A DNA stretch of 64,000 nucleotides, from assembly GCF_000970345.1 (NCBI RefSeq), contig NZ_LAQU01000001.1:372001-436000 (forward strand), read 5' to 3'. Shown piece after piece: positions 9,189-18,060 of the stretch (its first letter is position 1; the number at the start of each line of letters is the position of its first letter). The notes below the pieces were generated by a model that did not search any database, had not been told where the DNA came from, and was given only the letters and a program-made list of their open reading frames with translations. This stretch comes from Robbsia andropogonis (GTDB lineage Bacteria > Pseudomonadota > Gammaproteobacteria > Burkholderiales > Burkholderiaceae). Made by a program: the position numbers and the translations under genes.

Positions 9189-10352
9189 ATGATCGATTTT
9201 TCCCTTTCCTCCGAAACCCAGATGCTGGTGGATACGGTCCGCAAGTTCGTGACCAACGAAGTGCAGCCGCTGGAAGCGGAAACCGAACATACCGGCGTGA
9301 TCCCGGCGGACACCTTGCGGGTCGTCCGCGACAAGGCGATGTCGCTGGGTCTGTTCGCCATGAACATGCCGGAGGACGTAGGCGGCGGCGGCTTGTCGCA
9401 TGTCGACATGTGCTTTGTGGAGGAAGAACTGGGCAAGACGTCCGACGCACTGATCCGCCGTATCTTCGGTCAGGTGTATCCGATGCTGCTGGCCTGCGAC
9501 GGCGCGCAACGCGACGCATACCTGTTGCCCACCGTGCGTGGCGAGAAGATCTGCGCGATGGCGATCACGGAGCCCGGCGCCGGTTCCGATGCGGCGTCGA
9601 TCTCGACGGTTGCCACCGAGGACGGTGACGACTTCATCATCAATGGCCGCAAGCATTTCATCAGCGACGGCGACATTGCCGATTACGTTATCGTCATGGC
9701 GCTGACGGATAAAGAAAAGCGGGCCCGCGGCGGCATCACGCTGTTCCTGGTGGACAAGGGCACGCCCGGCTTCCACGTGACCGGCAAGCAGCCGATGATG
9801 GGCCATCGTGGCTATGGTCATGCGGAACTGGTATTTGAAAACTGCCGCATCCCGAAGGACAAGATCCTCGGCACGCTGGGCAGCGGCTTCAAGTTGATCA
9901 TGGATAGCGTGGCCGGCATCCGCCTTGGCCACATCGGCGCGCGCGCCTGCGGCATGGCGCAGCGCGTGCTGGAGCTGATGCGCAACCATGCCGCCGAGCG
10001 CAAGCAGTTCGGCCAGCCCATCGGCGACTTTCAGATGGTGCAGCAGATGATCGCGGACTCCGCCACGGAAATTTTCGCCACGCGGATGATGGTGATGAAC
10101 ACCGCGTGGGAATTGGACCAAGGCCGTGACGTGCGCGACAAGGTATCCATGGTGAAGCTGTATTCCTCGGAGATGATCGGTCGCGTGGCGGATCGCGGCA
10201 TCCAGGTATTCGGCGGCATGGGCTTCACAAAGGAAATGCCGCTGGAGCGCATTTATCGCGACAGCCGCGTAACGCGTATCTACGACGGCACATCGGAAAT
10301 CCATCGCATGCTGATCGCGCGCAGCGTGATCAAGCGCGGCCTGACGTTGTAG
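9189..10352 (+). CDS. Acyl-CoA dehydrogenase
   Basis: A 387-residue FAD-dependent acyl-CoA dehydrogenase. ITEPGAGSD (residues 126-134) and the FAD-binding QVFGGMGF block near the C-terminus are typical. At the position of the catalytic glutamate (YEGT) it has Asp366 (IYDGTSEIHR). The substrate is unknown; electrons would go to ETF and then ETF-QO. It begins 23 bases after the CoA-transferase stop. Confidence 0.9.
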   Translation: MIDFSLSSETQMLVDTVRKFVTNEVQPLEAETEHTGVIPADTLRVVRDKAMSLGLFAMNMPEDVGGGGLSHVDMCFVEEELGKTSDALIRRIFGQVYPMLLACDGAQRDAYLLPTVRGEKICAMAITEPGAGSDAASISTVATEDGDDFIINGRKHFISDGDIADYVIVMALTDKEKRARGGITLFLVDKGTPGFHVTGKQPMMGHRGYGHAELVFENCRIPKDKILGTLGSGFKLIMDSVAGIRLGHIGARACGMAQRVLELMRNHAAERKQFGQPIGDFQMVQQMIADSATEIFATRMMVMNTAWELDQGRDVRDKVSMVKLYSSEMIGRVADRGIQVFGGMGFTKEMPLERIYRDSRVTRIYDGTSEIHRMLIARSVIKRGLTL

Positions 10353-10444
10353 GCACGCGCGGCGCCATTGTGCGCAAGCCGGTCCGTGCCCGTTCGGCAT
10401 GCCTGACTTGTCGCGCCTCATTCACTGACACATGCCTTCCTGCG

Positions 10445-10858
10445 ATGCAAAACGAAACGACCCTGAAAGCCGGAGCGACGATGTCGTTCCGCAAGACGAT
10501 GACCGTGGCCGAACAAGCGTTCTTCACGGGGATAAGCGGTAACCTCGCACCGCTGCACGTCGATGCCGCCGCCGCGCGTGAAGCGGGCTTTACAAATATG
10601 CTGAGTTTCGAGATGGCTGTGCTGGCCCTGGCATCGACGTGCCTGAACCGAATAGCCGGCAAGGCCTGGCGCCTTGGCAAGCTCGACCTGGCATTCGACG
10701 CGCCGGTGGTCGTGGGCAGCACGATCGAGGCCATTGCCACGGTGACCGGGGTCGCCGCAACCGCGCTGACGTTCGACGTGCGTTGCGTGATCGACACCGA
10801 AGACGGCGGCAGGCAAGTGATTGGCGGCACGGCGGCCATGCTGCCGCTGGTCGGTTGA
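10445..10858 (+). CDS. MaoC-like (R)-specific hydratase, first copy
   Basis: A 137-residue hot-dog-fold protein of the MaoC type. The hydratase motif is seen as SGNLAPLHVD with H38 and D40. These enzymes add water to 2-enoyl-CoA. Its sequence differs clearly from the MaoC protein that follows, so the two may form a heterodimer or act on successive substrates. The ATG at 10445 is preferred because upstream codons of the frame carry no hot-dog sequence. Confidence 0.75.
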   Translation: MQNETTLKAGATMSFRKTMTVAEQAFFTGISGNLAPLHVDAAAAREAGFTNMLSFEMAVLALASTCLNRIAGKAWRLGKLDLAFDAPVVVGSTIEAIATVTGVAATALTFDVRCVIDTEDGGRQVIGGTAAMLPLVG

Positions 10859-10871
10859 TCAGGGGAACGCG

Positions 10872-11321
10872 ATGTACGACATCAAACCATTCGACACGCT
10901 GCACGTGGGCGACGAGGTCTCCCTGTGCAAGACCATCACCGAAGCCGATGGTGCCTTGTATGAAGCGGCCACCGGTGATTTCGGGCCGGTGCATATCGAT
11001 GAAGGGTATGCCGGCAAGACCCGATTCGGCCGGCGTCTGGCACCGGGCATTCTGGTGGCCGGTATCTGTACCAGCGTGTTGACGGCAGAGTTGGTTGGCA
11101 CCTTGGGGGTATCGATCGAGGATCGTTTCTGGTTTACCGGACCGGTATTCTACGGCGATACGCTACGCTTTCGCGTCTGGATCGCAGCGATGCAATCGGA
11201 GACACGGACCGCCGTGTGGCACGCCAGCGCGACAAACGAGGAAGGCACGGAAGTCCTGAAGGCCGAAGCCACGCTGAAGTTTCCGCGGGTCAAGCCAAAA
11301 CCAGTGGAGCAGACACAGTGA
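10872..11321 (+). CDS. MaoC family dehydratase, second copy
   Basis: A 149-residue MaoC/hot-dog hydratase with the consensus TGDFGPVHIDEGYA (H41, D43) and FGRRLAPGILVAG. An AGGGG ribosome site six bases before the ATG at 10872 fixes the start. It follows the first MaoC gene after 13 bases and its stop overlaps the next start, so all are co-transcribed. Together with the transferase and dehydrogenase it suggests beta-oxidation-like breakdown of one specific, perhaps branched or dicarboxylic, acid; the substrate is inferred only. Confidence 0.88.
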   Translation: MYDIKPFDTLHVGDEVSLCKTITEADGALYEAATGDFGPVHIDEGYAGKTRFGRRLAPGILVAGICTSVLTAELVGTLGVSIEDRFWFTGPVFYGDTLRFRVWIAAMQSETRTAVWHASATNEEGTEVLKAEATLKFPRVKPKPVEQTQ

Positions 11322-11680
11322 AGTTTCCCGTCGATCGCCTGCCCGCCAATGCCGCGGGTCCGTACATCCATATCGTCCGCGTCGATATCGCGCCTGAACA
11401 GGAAGCGGCGTTCAATCGCTGGTATGACGAAGTGCATCTGCCCGCGATCCTGTCGTGCCCAGGCTGGTTGACGGGCAGCCGCTACAAGGCCATCGACGAC
11501 GGCCCGGCCTACGCGGCGGTCTATACGATCGCAGGCGACTGGGTCTATGACACGCCGGAATTCGAGGCCGTGAAGGGATTCATGGCATTCACGCCTTTCG
11601 TCTCGCATTTCACACGGCTGCGCCTGGCGCCATTGGCACCGACCGGCGCGCCGCCTGAGTCGACCAATGGGCCGGCCTAA
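11318..11680 (+). CDS. Small dimeric alpha/beta-barrel protein (EthD-like)
   Basis: A 120-residue protein with the ferredoxin-like dimeric-barrel pattern: YIHIVRVDIAPEQEAAFNRW, then YDEVHLPAILSCPGW and a final strand. Related proteins (EthD and similar) act as small oxygenases, isomerases or accessory subunits. The GTG start overlaps the stop of the MaoC gene (GTGA), so translation is probably coupled. It closes the acyl-CoA operon. Function within the pathway is unknown. Confidence 0.7.
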   Translation: MKFPVDRLPANAAGPYIHIVRVDIAPEQEAAFNRWYDEVHLPAILSCPGWLTGSRYKAIDDGPAYAAVYTIAGDWVYDTPEFEAVKGFMAFTPFVSHFTRLRLAPLAPTGAPPESTNGPA

Positions 11681-12993
11681 ACCTTGATCAGCGCAAGCCA
11701 GCGCTCGAACAACGCCGGCCATAGCGTCTGTTCGGTGCCGGGTCGCCCCAGGCTCCAGCCATGGCCACCCGACTGGAACAGATGCATATCCACGGGGCGA
11801 CCGGCCGCGCGCATTGCGGCGTACATCAGCAGACTGTTGTCCACCGGCGCAATCGGATCGTCGGTCGCCTGCGCGAGAAAGATCGGCGGCGTGTTGGCAT
11901 CCACATGCCGATCGACCGACAACGCCGCAGCTGCCTCGCTCTGCGCCGCATCGGGGATGTCGCTGTTTGCCACGCTTGGATGGCCGCGTCGGTTGGCATG
12001 CCCGTCGGCATGCGCGGGTAAGGCCGGGACGTCACCCCCGTCGTCGCGACCGAGCAGCGATCGTCGCGTGCGGGTACGATCGAACGGCGGCATCAGCGTC
12101 AATACCGGGTATATCAGGGCTGCAAACATCGCCCCGGATGGCAGCGCGTCCACCGCATCCATCGGCGCATAGCGCGCGATGCCGGGTGTGACGGCGGTCG
12201 TCCCCGCCAAATGGCCGCCGGCTGAAAACCCCATCACTCCGACACGGCTTGGATCGACATGCCAGGCCTGGGCGTTGGCGCGAATGACGCGCATGGCCCG
12301 TTGCCCATCCTGCAACGGCGCCAGGCGATCCCAGCCCGGCCGCGGCAGTCGATAGATCAGCTCACACGCGGTGATACCGATCGACTGCAACCAACGGCAC
12401 GCGGGGGTACTCTCATGGCCGCATTCGATCTGGGCATAGCCGCCTCCGGCAATTACCAGGACCGCCATGCCAGTGCGCCGCGCCGGATCGGCCAGATAGA
12501 CACGCAACCGCGGTTGCGAGACGTTACGCACCGCGCCGCTTGCACTGACGCGCTCCGCACCCATCGCGGCCAACCGCGCGGCATCTCGTACACCGGGGAT
12601 GCGTCCTGCCGGCCATAGCGCCACGACACTTGCCTCGCCCGGCGTGGCGTCGGCCGATGCCGACCGGGACTGCCTGGCGGACGTATCGCCCGCCTCTATC
12701 GCGTCCGCAGCCGCACGCGCGGTCCATCCCGCGCCAGCAAGTGTGAGCGGTACACCGAACACCGCACGCCCAACCAAAGACCGGCGGGTCGCGTCCGGTT
12801 GCTTTTCGAGTGGCGTTATCGCAATCCCTTCTTGCGATAGCGCACCGGACGCGTGTTCAACGAGCGGCGATACGCCATTACCGCCTGCTCGCGACGCCGC
12901 CGCTCCCTCGGGTTGCCCTGCATGATCCTCTTCGTCCTCGTGGCGATCATGCCGCGAGTCGTCTACCGGCTGCCTCAACCTGCTCTCCTGCAT
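11677..12993 (-). CDS. Alpha/beta hydrolase, probable Tat-exported esterase
   Basis: A serine hydrolase of the BD-FAE/acetylxylan-esterase type. The oxyanion glycines are at about 183-185 (IAGGGYAQ), nucleophile S257 in GFSAGGHLAG, acid D378 or D379 in QATDDPIAP, and base H411 in GGHGW. Residues 69-97 (TRRSLVG followed by a hydrophobic run to ARAAA) look like a twin-arginine signal, so the true start may lie well inside the first 60 polar codons. A DNA-level oddity is low-complexity, His/Asp-rich coding at the N-terminus. Its stop overlaps the end of the convergent small barrel gene by 4 bases. Confidence 0.8.
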   Translation of the reverse strand: MQESRLRQPVDDSRHDRHEDEEDHAGQPEGAAASRAGGNGVSPLVEHASGALSQEGIAITPLEKQPDATRRSLVGRAVFGVPLTLAGAGWTARAAADAIEAGDTSARQSRSASADATPGEASVVALWPAGRIPGVRDAARLAAMGAERVSASGAVRNVSQPRLRVYLADPARRTGMAVLVIAGGGYAQIECGHESTPACRWLQSIGITACELIYRLPRPGWDRLAPLQDGQRAMRVIRANAQAWHVDPSRVGVMGFSAGGHLAGTTAVTPGIARYAPMDAVDALPSGAMFAALIYPVLTLMPPFDRTRTRRSLLGRDDGGDVPALPAHADGHANRRGHPSVANSDIPDAAQSEAAAALSVDRHVDANTPPIFLAQATDDPIAPVDNSLLMYAAMRAAGRPVDMHLFQSGGHGWSLGRPGTEQTLWPALFERWLALIKV

Positions 12994-13306
12994 TGCATTG
13001 ACTTGTCACACGCCCATCAAGACGCTTGTTCCCAGAGGTTCGCCCCCGGTGCTTTCAGTTTGTACCGGCCGATCCAATGGCGATACCCGGTGCTGTAGTT
13101 TCGATTACCTTACACCAAGCAAAAATCGCCATTGTGACAGCCTGTGGCAAACGAACAAGTCATGCAGCTGTATCGCCGCGCTGCCGAAGCGCGGGCGCAA
13201 CGGCCATGCGGCGGCGTTGTGTGCGGTCACCAAGGCAGTGACATCGATCACGTCGTCAAAGTCGGGCAGGCGGTGCGCGTCCAAGGAAGCCGCGAACCGA
13301 GCGTGC
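12994..13306. other. Gene-free stretch upstream of the hydrolase gene
   Basis: About 310 bases after the second DapA-family gene and before the leftward hydrolase. It presumably carries the hydrolase promoter; no strong palindrome or terminator is evident. Confidence 0.35.
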
Positions 13307-14242
13307 TCAGGTGAGAGACTGCTCGAATTCGAGCAGCGTCCGCGTCGCCTCACGGACAGCCGGCATGTCCGCCGCGTCGGTGTTGGAGAGCAGCGGCAGC
13401 ATCGGCCCCATGTCGGCGATGCCGCTGACCGTGACCGCGTCGTGCAGCACCCGGATCAGCGATATCCGGTCACGCAACGTCTCCAGCGGCATGAAACGGG
13501 CATGCAGTGCGTAGGCCTCGTCGAGCCTGTTCGCCTTGACCGCGTCGAACAGACGCATCACGGCACGCGGCGCGATACAGCCGGAACCGGTCGTCCACGC
13601 CGCCAGGCCATACGCGTTGACATGAGTAATCGCCGGACGCTCGCCCATGCCGCTGACCAGCTTTTCGAGGCACGCCGATCCGGCAAGGCGATCGATCAAG
13701 GCGCGCAAATACGGGTCGTTTTCCGGCTGCTCGCGGACAATCGCGTATTTCACCGCCGCCAGCACACCTTGCTCGACGAGCCGCGCCAGCGTATCCAGGT
13801 CCAGATACGCTTCGTGCTTGATATACAACGTCAGCGGGAAACCTGCCAGCTCGGCAATATGCGACAACCCGTCGTAGACCCCCGACGGAGTGGTAAAACC
13901 CGCCATCGGCAGTACCATCGCGGTGCGATAGTCCCGTTCCCGGAGCATTCGCGCCTGATCGCGCATCTTGCCGTAATCGGCGCCGATGGCCGGAATCACA
14001 CGCATCCCCGCATCGGACTGCTCCGCCAGCATATCAAGCAGCGTCCCGTATTCGCTGATGGGCACGTGGTAGAGGTTGGCGTTGCCGCCATACAGCAAGG
14101 TGCGCACACCGCCCTGCGCGATGTGCGCCATCAAGCGCCGGTTCTGCACCGGGTCCAGGGAGAAATCCGCGCGACGCGCCAGCGGGGGCACCGCCATCAC
14201 GGTCGCGCCCAATTCCTCGGGAAGAAACGCATCGGTTCGCAT
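13307..14242 (-). CDS. Dihydrodipicolinate synthase (DapA)-family protein, second copy
   Basis: A 311-residue class I aldolase-like TIM barrel. The probable Schiff-base lysine is K165 (LAAVKYAIVRE) and the Tyr is Y140 (LTLYIKHEAY). It is distant from the copies at 4.1 and 48.3 kb. The ATG at 14242 has GGAG six bases before it, which rules out the longer frame. It lies just downstream of a GntR/FCD regulator on the same strand with a perfect palindrome between them, so induction by a sugar acid or keto acid is likely. The substrate is unknown. Confidence 0.83.
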   Translation of the reverse strand: MRTDAFLPEELGATVMAVPPLARRADFSLDPVQNRRLMAHIAQGGVRTLLYGGNANLYHVPISEYGTLLDMLAEQSDAGMRVIPAIGADYGKMRDQARMLRERDYRTAMVLPMAGFTTPSGVYDGLSHIAELAGFPLTLYIKHEAYLDLDTLARLVEQGVLAAVKYAIVREQPENDPYLRALIDRLAGSACLEKLVSGMGERPAITHVNAYGLAAWTTGSGCIAPRAVMRLFDAVKANRLDEAYALHARFMPLETLRDRISLIRVLHDAVTVSGIADMGPMLPLLSNTDAADMPAVREATRTLLEFEQSLT

Positions 14243-14307
14243 CGTCACTCCAGGCGGGCCAAGGACGTCGCACCGGCACCGCGCGGGCGGTATCAGACGT
14301 GACGACC

Positions 14308-14324
14308 AAGTTGTCAAACAACTT
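14308..14324. promoter_or_regulatory. Candidate GntR/FCD operator
   Basis: Perfect palindrome AAGTTGT-CAA-ACAACTT with 7-bp arms and a 3-bp centre, 66 bases before the second DapA-family start and directly downstream of the GntR gene. Size and symmetry fit operators of the FadR subfamily. It suggests the regulator controls the lyase gene from its own promoter. Confidence 0.6.
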
Positions 14325-14372
14325 TACCTATCCGCACTGTAGCGCATTTTGCCTGGTGCCGGCAAAGGCCGT

Positions 14373-15125
14373 CTAGGTGCCGAACATGCGGACAACGGCG
14401 TGTTCAAGGTGATGGCGCATTGCAACAGACGCAGCCTCGGCATCTCGTGCATCGATTGCGGCCACGATTTCCGCATGCTCCGCCTGCACTTCGCGACGCC
14501 GCGCCGCCGTCTTGATCAACGACAGGTTACGCGACAGGTTCATGCTGAACAGCACTTGCTCGTGCAAAAAGCCCAACACGGTGACGAAATAGGGATTCAT
14601 CGATGCTCGTGCAATGGCGGCATGAAAAGCGAAATCCTCGTCGGCGCCGATTCCGCCAGTCTCGATCACCCGCATCAATGCGTGATTCGCCTGATGCACT
14701 CCCTCACGCTCCATCTCGCCGGCATCAGTTGCCGCCAGGGCCGCAGCCCCTGCTTCGGCGACGATCCGGAAGTCGTAGCAACGGCGAATATCCGACAACG
14801 TCTCCAGCGGCGCGAAACGGCGCACATCCGGGTCCGGACGATGCGCCACTGTTGTGCCGGAACCGTGACGCGTCTGAATAATGCCATCGGCGCGCAATCG
14901 CGCCAGCGCTTCGCGCACTGTCGGCCGCGACGTCTGGAATGCGTCCGCCAGTTGGTGTTCCGAGGGAAGACGGCTGCCCTGCGGGTAGATGCCATCTAGA
15001 ATCTGACCGAGCAATGCACCGTAGATACGGTCCGGCATCCCGCTTGGGCGCACGTCCGCAGGCCCCCGTGGCATCGGCGGTGCTTCCGCCTTCAGCAAGG
15101 TGAGCGCGTCGTATTCTTTATCCAT
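14373..15125 (-). CDS. GntR-family regulator, FadR subfamily (FCD domain)
   Basis: About 250 residues. The N-terminal winged helix (roughly 34-84: DRIYGALLGQILDG, LPSEHQLADAFQTSRPTVRE, LRADGIIQTRHGSGT) is followed by an all-helical FCD ligand domain. That domain has metal-type residues in DFRIVAEAGA, FHAAIARAS and AEHAEIVAAI. Such regulators sense small organic acids. ATG at 15125 is preferred over GTG one codon upstream. Target: probably the adjacent DapA-family gene through the palindrome at 14308. Confidence 0.88.
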   Translation of the reverse strand: MDKEYDALTLLKAEAPPMPRGPADVRPSGMPDRIYGALLGQILDGIYPQGSRLPSEHQLADAFQTSRPTVREALARLRADGIIQTRHGSGTTVAHRPDPDVRRFAPLETLSDIRRCYDFRIVAEAGAAALAATDAGEMEREGVHQANHALMRVIETGGIGADEDFAFHAAIARASMNPYFVTVLGFLHEQVLFSMNLSRNLSLIKTAARRREVQAEHAEIVAAIDARDAEAASVAMRHHLEHAVVRMFGT

Positions 15126-15282
15126 CACGTTGTTTCACTGTCCTTTCATCAAGCCATCGGCATCCGACAAATCCACCGGTTTTTTAGAGATGCCACAGCC
15201 CTTACACTGACGTTCCGCAACTGCCGGGCAATGCCATTGCCTTGCCCGGCAACGCACCTCACGTTCGCGTCTTTATCGGCAC

Positions 15283-16614
15283 ATGTCAACCCTGACACCT
15301 CCCTCCTGGCTTACCACCGTCACGTTCTGCGGCCTCACGCCGCTTCAATGGACCAGTGCGGTAATCATTGCCGCCGTTACTTATCCCGTGCTCGACGGCT
15401 TGCGACGCTGGGCCATGTGCAAATTGTCTGCCGCGGCGTCAAGGACGGCACGGGAAGACGGGCCACATGAAACAGATGGGGCGCCGATAGCCGCCACGAG
15501 CGAACCAAAGGCGCGGTTGTCACTGACGGACATCGTCGTCGCCTTGCTGGACGATACGCGGAGACCGATGATGATGGCGGTTGCCGTGCTGACCGGGCTG
15601 AGCGCCGTGGCCACATCACAGGGCGACATCGCCAACGGGGTGCTGACCTGGGCGCAGCGCGGATGGCAGACCGTTATCCTGTTGCAATGCGCGCTATGGG
15701 CCAGTCGCGCGGTGGGTCTTTTAAGCCATCGCTACCTCGAACGGCATCGAACGCAGCGCGCCGCACTTGCCCTCGCCGCGGCGCAGGCGGCGGCGAGGGC
15801 AACCGATTCACGGACCCTTGGACCTGACGGCGCGCGGACCGCATCCGTCACGCCACAACCATCGATCGGCCTCGACAGCGACGACGGCATCAACCCCGTC
15901 ATCGTCCGCGTGCTTGCCTGGTCCGTGCGCACCGTGATGTGGGCGCTTTTCCTGCTTTCCCTGATGGCACAGGGTGGCGTAAACATCACCGCCTTTGTCG
16001 CAAGCCTGAGCATTGGCGCGGCCGCGATCGGCTTTGCCGTGCATGGTGTGCTGAGCGACCTGTTCGCTTCGCTCGCGATCGGCCTGGACAAGCCGTTTCG
16101 CATTGGGGACTTCATCGCGTTCGGCGATGTCAGTGGCACCATCGAACAGGTGGGCATGAAGACCACGCGCATCCGCAGCTTGCGCGGTGAAGAAATCATT
16201 TGCGGCAATACCGAGTTGCTCCGCCAGCAAATCCACAACTTCCAGCGCATGCAGACACGACGCATCGTTTTCCGCTTCGGTCTGGCCTACGCGACACCCG
16301 CCACAGGTCTGCGCGCGGTACCCGCCATGGTGGAGCAGGCATTTGCACAGATTCCGCACACGCGCTGTGATCGTGTCCATTTCGCCGCCTTTGCCGAGCG
16401 CGGCCTGGAATTCGAAGTCGTCTACTACGTGACGCGCCCCGACTATGCGACCTACATGGATTGCCAACAGGCGCTGAACCTCGCCATCGTCGATGGGCTC
16501 GCGGCGTTCGGCATTGCATTCGCACAACCGATACGCGAGATACGGATGGTCGATGCGGCCATCAACGTGCCACGATCCCCGACGTCCGATCAACTGCCTG
16601 CCACAGCGATGTGA
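15283..16614 (+). CDS. Small-conductance mechanosensitive channel (MscS family)
   Basis: A 443-residue inner-membrane channel that opens under membrane tension and protects against osmotic downshock. Several hydrophobic segments precede the pore helix, which is recognisable as the Gly/Ala-rich run FVASLSIGAAAIGFAVHGVLSD. Then comes the beta domain (KPFRIGDFIAFGDVSGTIEQVG) and the C-terminal cytoplasmic part. An extra Ala-rich loop lies at about 160-190. It overlaps the 3' end of the convergent phosphatase gene by 53 bases. Confidence 0.88.
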   Translation: MSTLTPPSWLTTVTFCGLTPLQWTSAVIIAAVTYPVLDGLRRWAMCKLSAAASRTAREDGPHETDGAPIAATSEPKARLSLTDIVVALLDDTRRPMMMAVAVLTGLSAVATSQGDIANGVLTWAQRGWQTVILLQCALWASRAVGLLSHRYLERHRTQRAALALAAAQAAARATDSRTLGPDGARTASVTPQPSIGLDSDDGINPVIVRVLAWSVRTVMWALFLLSLMAQGGVNITAFVASLSIGAAAIGFAVHGVLSDLFASLAIGLDKPFRIGDFIAFGDVSGTIEQVGMKTTRIRSLRGEEIICGNTELLRQQIHNFQRMQTRRIVFRFGLAYATPATGLRAVPAMVEQAFAQIPHTRCDRVHFAAFAERGLEFEVVYYVTRPDYATYMDCQQALNLAIVDGLAAFGIAFAQPIREIRMVDAAINVPRSPTSDQLPATAM

Positions 16615-17551
16615 ACAACCGTGGGCCCGCGACGATCACCCGATTGCCGCGACGCAAGCCGTCACCGGCAAGGAAATCCTCCGCGATACCCCCGGCTTCC
16701 CGTACAAGCACAAGGCCCGCCATGCAGTCCCAGGGATGCATGAAAGGCTCGTAATAGCCGATCAACCGGCCCGCCGCAACATAAGCGATCATCAGCGCCC
16801 CGGACCCGTTACGAATGAACATGCCGCCTTCAGCCAACAACGTGTCCAGAAACGGCACGACTGTCGAGGCCGGCACTTTGTGCGAATAGCCCAGGCCGAG
16901 CGGCCCGTCGCGAAACGACGCCGCATGATGCGCCAGTAAACGTTTCTCGACGGGCACGCCGTTCGGGCCGGTTGTCGAAAGCCAGGCACCCGCACCGTCC
17001 ATCGCGTGGAAGAGCTCATCAGTGTTGGGATCGTAGACCGCGCCGATGCGCGGCACGCCATCGATGACCACGCCGATCGAGATGCACCAGACCGGCATGC
17101 CCTGCAAGAAACAGGTCGTTCCGTCGATCGGATCGACTACCCAGAGCGCGCTTTGGCTGGCGCCAGTCAGGCCGTCCTGTCCCATCTCGACACCCGCGCC
17201 GGCATCGGGTGCGGCTTTGTCAGCCTGACCGCCCGCGACATGGCCCAAGGAGGAAACGGCCGCTCTCTGTTCGGACGCACTTTCCTCACCCAGGAATGCA
17301 TCGTCGGGGAAGGCGTTCGCAATACCGGCGCGGATGAATTGCTCCACATCACGATCGGCGCGACTGACCACGTCTTGCAGACCCTTGTGCTCTATCTGCA
17401 ATGTGTCACGCTCCCGGAAGAAGGCCAGCGCGAGGCGTCCCGCCGAACGCGCCAGCGTACATGCAAGCGCGTGGCGTGCCACGATGTCCGGTGTCGTGAC
17501 AGACGCACCGGTAGGATCGGAAGTAGGCAAGTGCCGCGATACGTCAGTCAT
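16562..17551 (-). CDS. Inositol-monophosphatase family protein
   Basis: A 329-residue Mg-dependent sugar-phosphatase-fold enzyme. Metal ligands are visible as GEES (E89-E90), DPIDGTT (D140, D143) and WDCMAGLVLVREAGG (D275). There is an unusual insert of about 35 residues (about 96-133) between the first two motifs. In bacteria such proteins hydrolyse inositol phosphate, histidinol phosphate or adenosine 3',5'-bisphosphate; the substrate cannot be told. The WCISIG and YDPNTDELF strands are conserved. It is convergent with and overlaps the MscS gene. Confidence 0.85.
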   Translation of the reverse strand: MTDVSRHLPTSDPTGASVTTPDIVARHALACTLARSAGRLALAFFRERDTLQIEHKGLQDVVSRADRDVEQFIRAGIANAFPDDAFLGEESASEQRAAVSSLGHVAGGQADKAAPDAGAGVEMGQDGLTGASQSALWVVDPIDGTTCFLQGMPVWCISIGVVIDGVPRIGAVYDPNTDELFHAMDGAGAWLSTTGPNGVPVEKRLLAHHAASFRDGPLGLGYSHKVPASTVVPFLDTLLAEGGMFIRNGSGALMIAYVAAGRLIGYYEPFMHPWDCMAGLVLVREAGGIAEDFLAGDGLRRGNRVIVAGPRLFTSLWQAVDRTSGIVAR

Positions 17552-18060
17552 CAGGCAGGAATCCCGTTATCGCTTTCACGATTAAAAAAACAACGAAGGC
17601 GATGGGTGGCGTGGATCACACCGCCTCGATTATCCATCACGCTCCCACAAAACACCGCGTTTGCCACACCCACGACAGGATTTGGCGCACAGGTGCCCTG
17701 GCACTTCACGACGCCTGCATCGATCGGCCTTTACACCGTGCAGGCACCGTTCCACAACCGTCCACGACTCTTCTTATCCGGCAGCCGACCAATGCGTCTC
17801 GCCATGCCACGACCGCTTTTTTAGATGCCTCCTGCCGAATGCCAAAACTTTCCCTATAATCGAAATACCGGGCAATGAATTTTCTTAAATTTCGCCGGTT
17901 AAAACAAGGAACGGGCTGTAACGCCGTTCGACAATGTAGCCTATAACAAGACTTCCACACGCCACGCCGTGCCGGCGCCTCAGGGTTCCGGCCTGGTTCA
18001 TGCCGTACCCGTGCATGATCGACATTTTCCTTCCAACCGTCCTGACCAAGTAGGTTCTCC
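17552..18060. other. Divergent promoter region, phosphatase / TetR gene
   Basis: About 510 bases. A perfect TATAAT is at 17855-17860 with a weak -35 (CTGCCG) 17 bases upstream, pointing towards the TetR gene 200 bases away. The part from 17820 to 17900 is noticeably A+T-rich. No clear TetR-type palindrome was found. Confidence 0.4.

Noticed and set aside
9099-10421. 440-codon leftward open frame opposite the acyl-CoA dehydrogenase
   Set aside because: Same antisense effect; the His/Asp/Ala-rich translation has no recognisable fold. The frames opposite the CoA-transferase (7906-9108) and the ribokinase (45654-46769) were rejected on the same ground.
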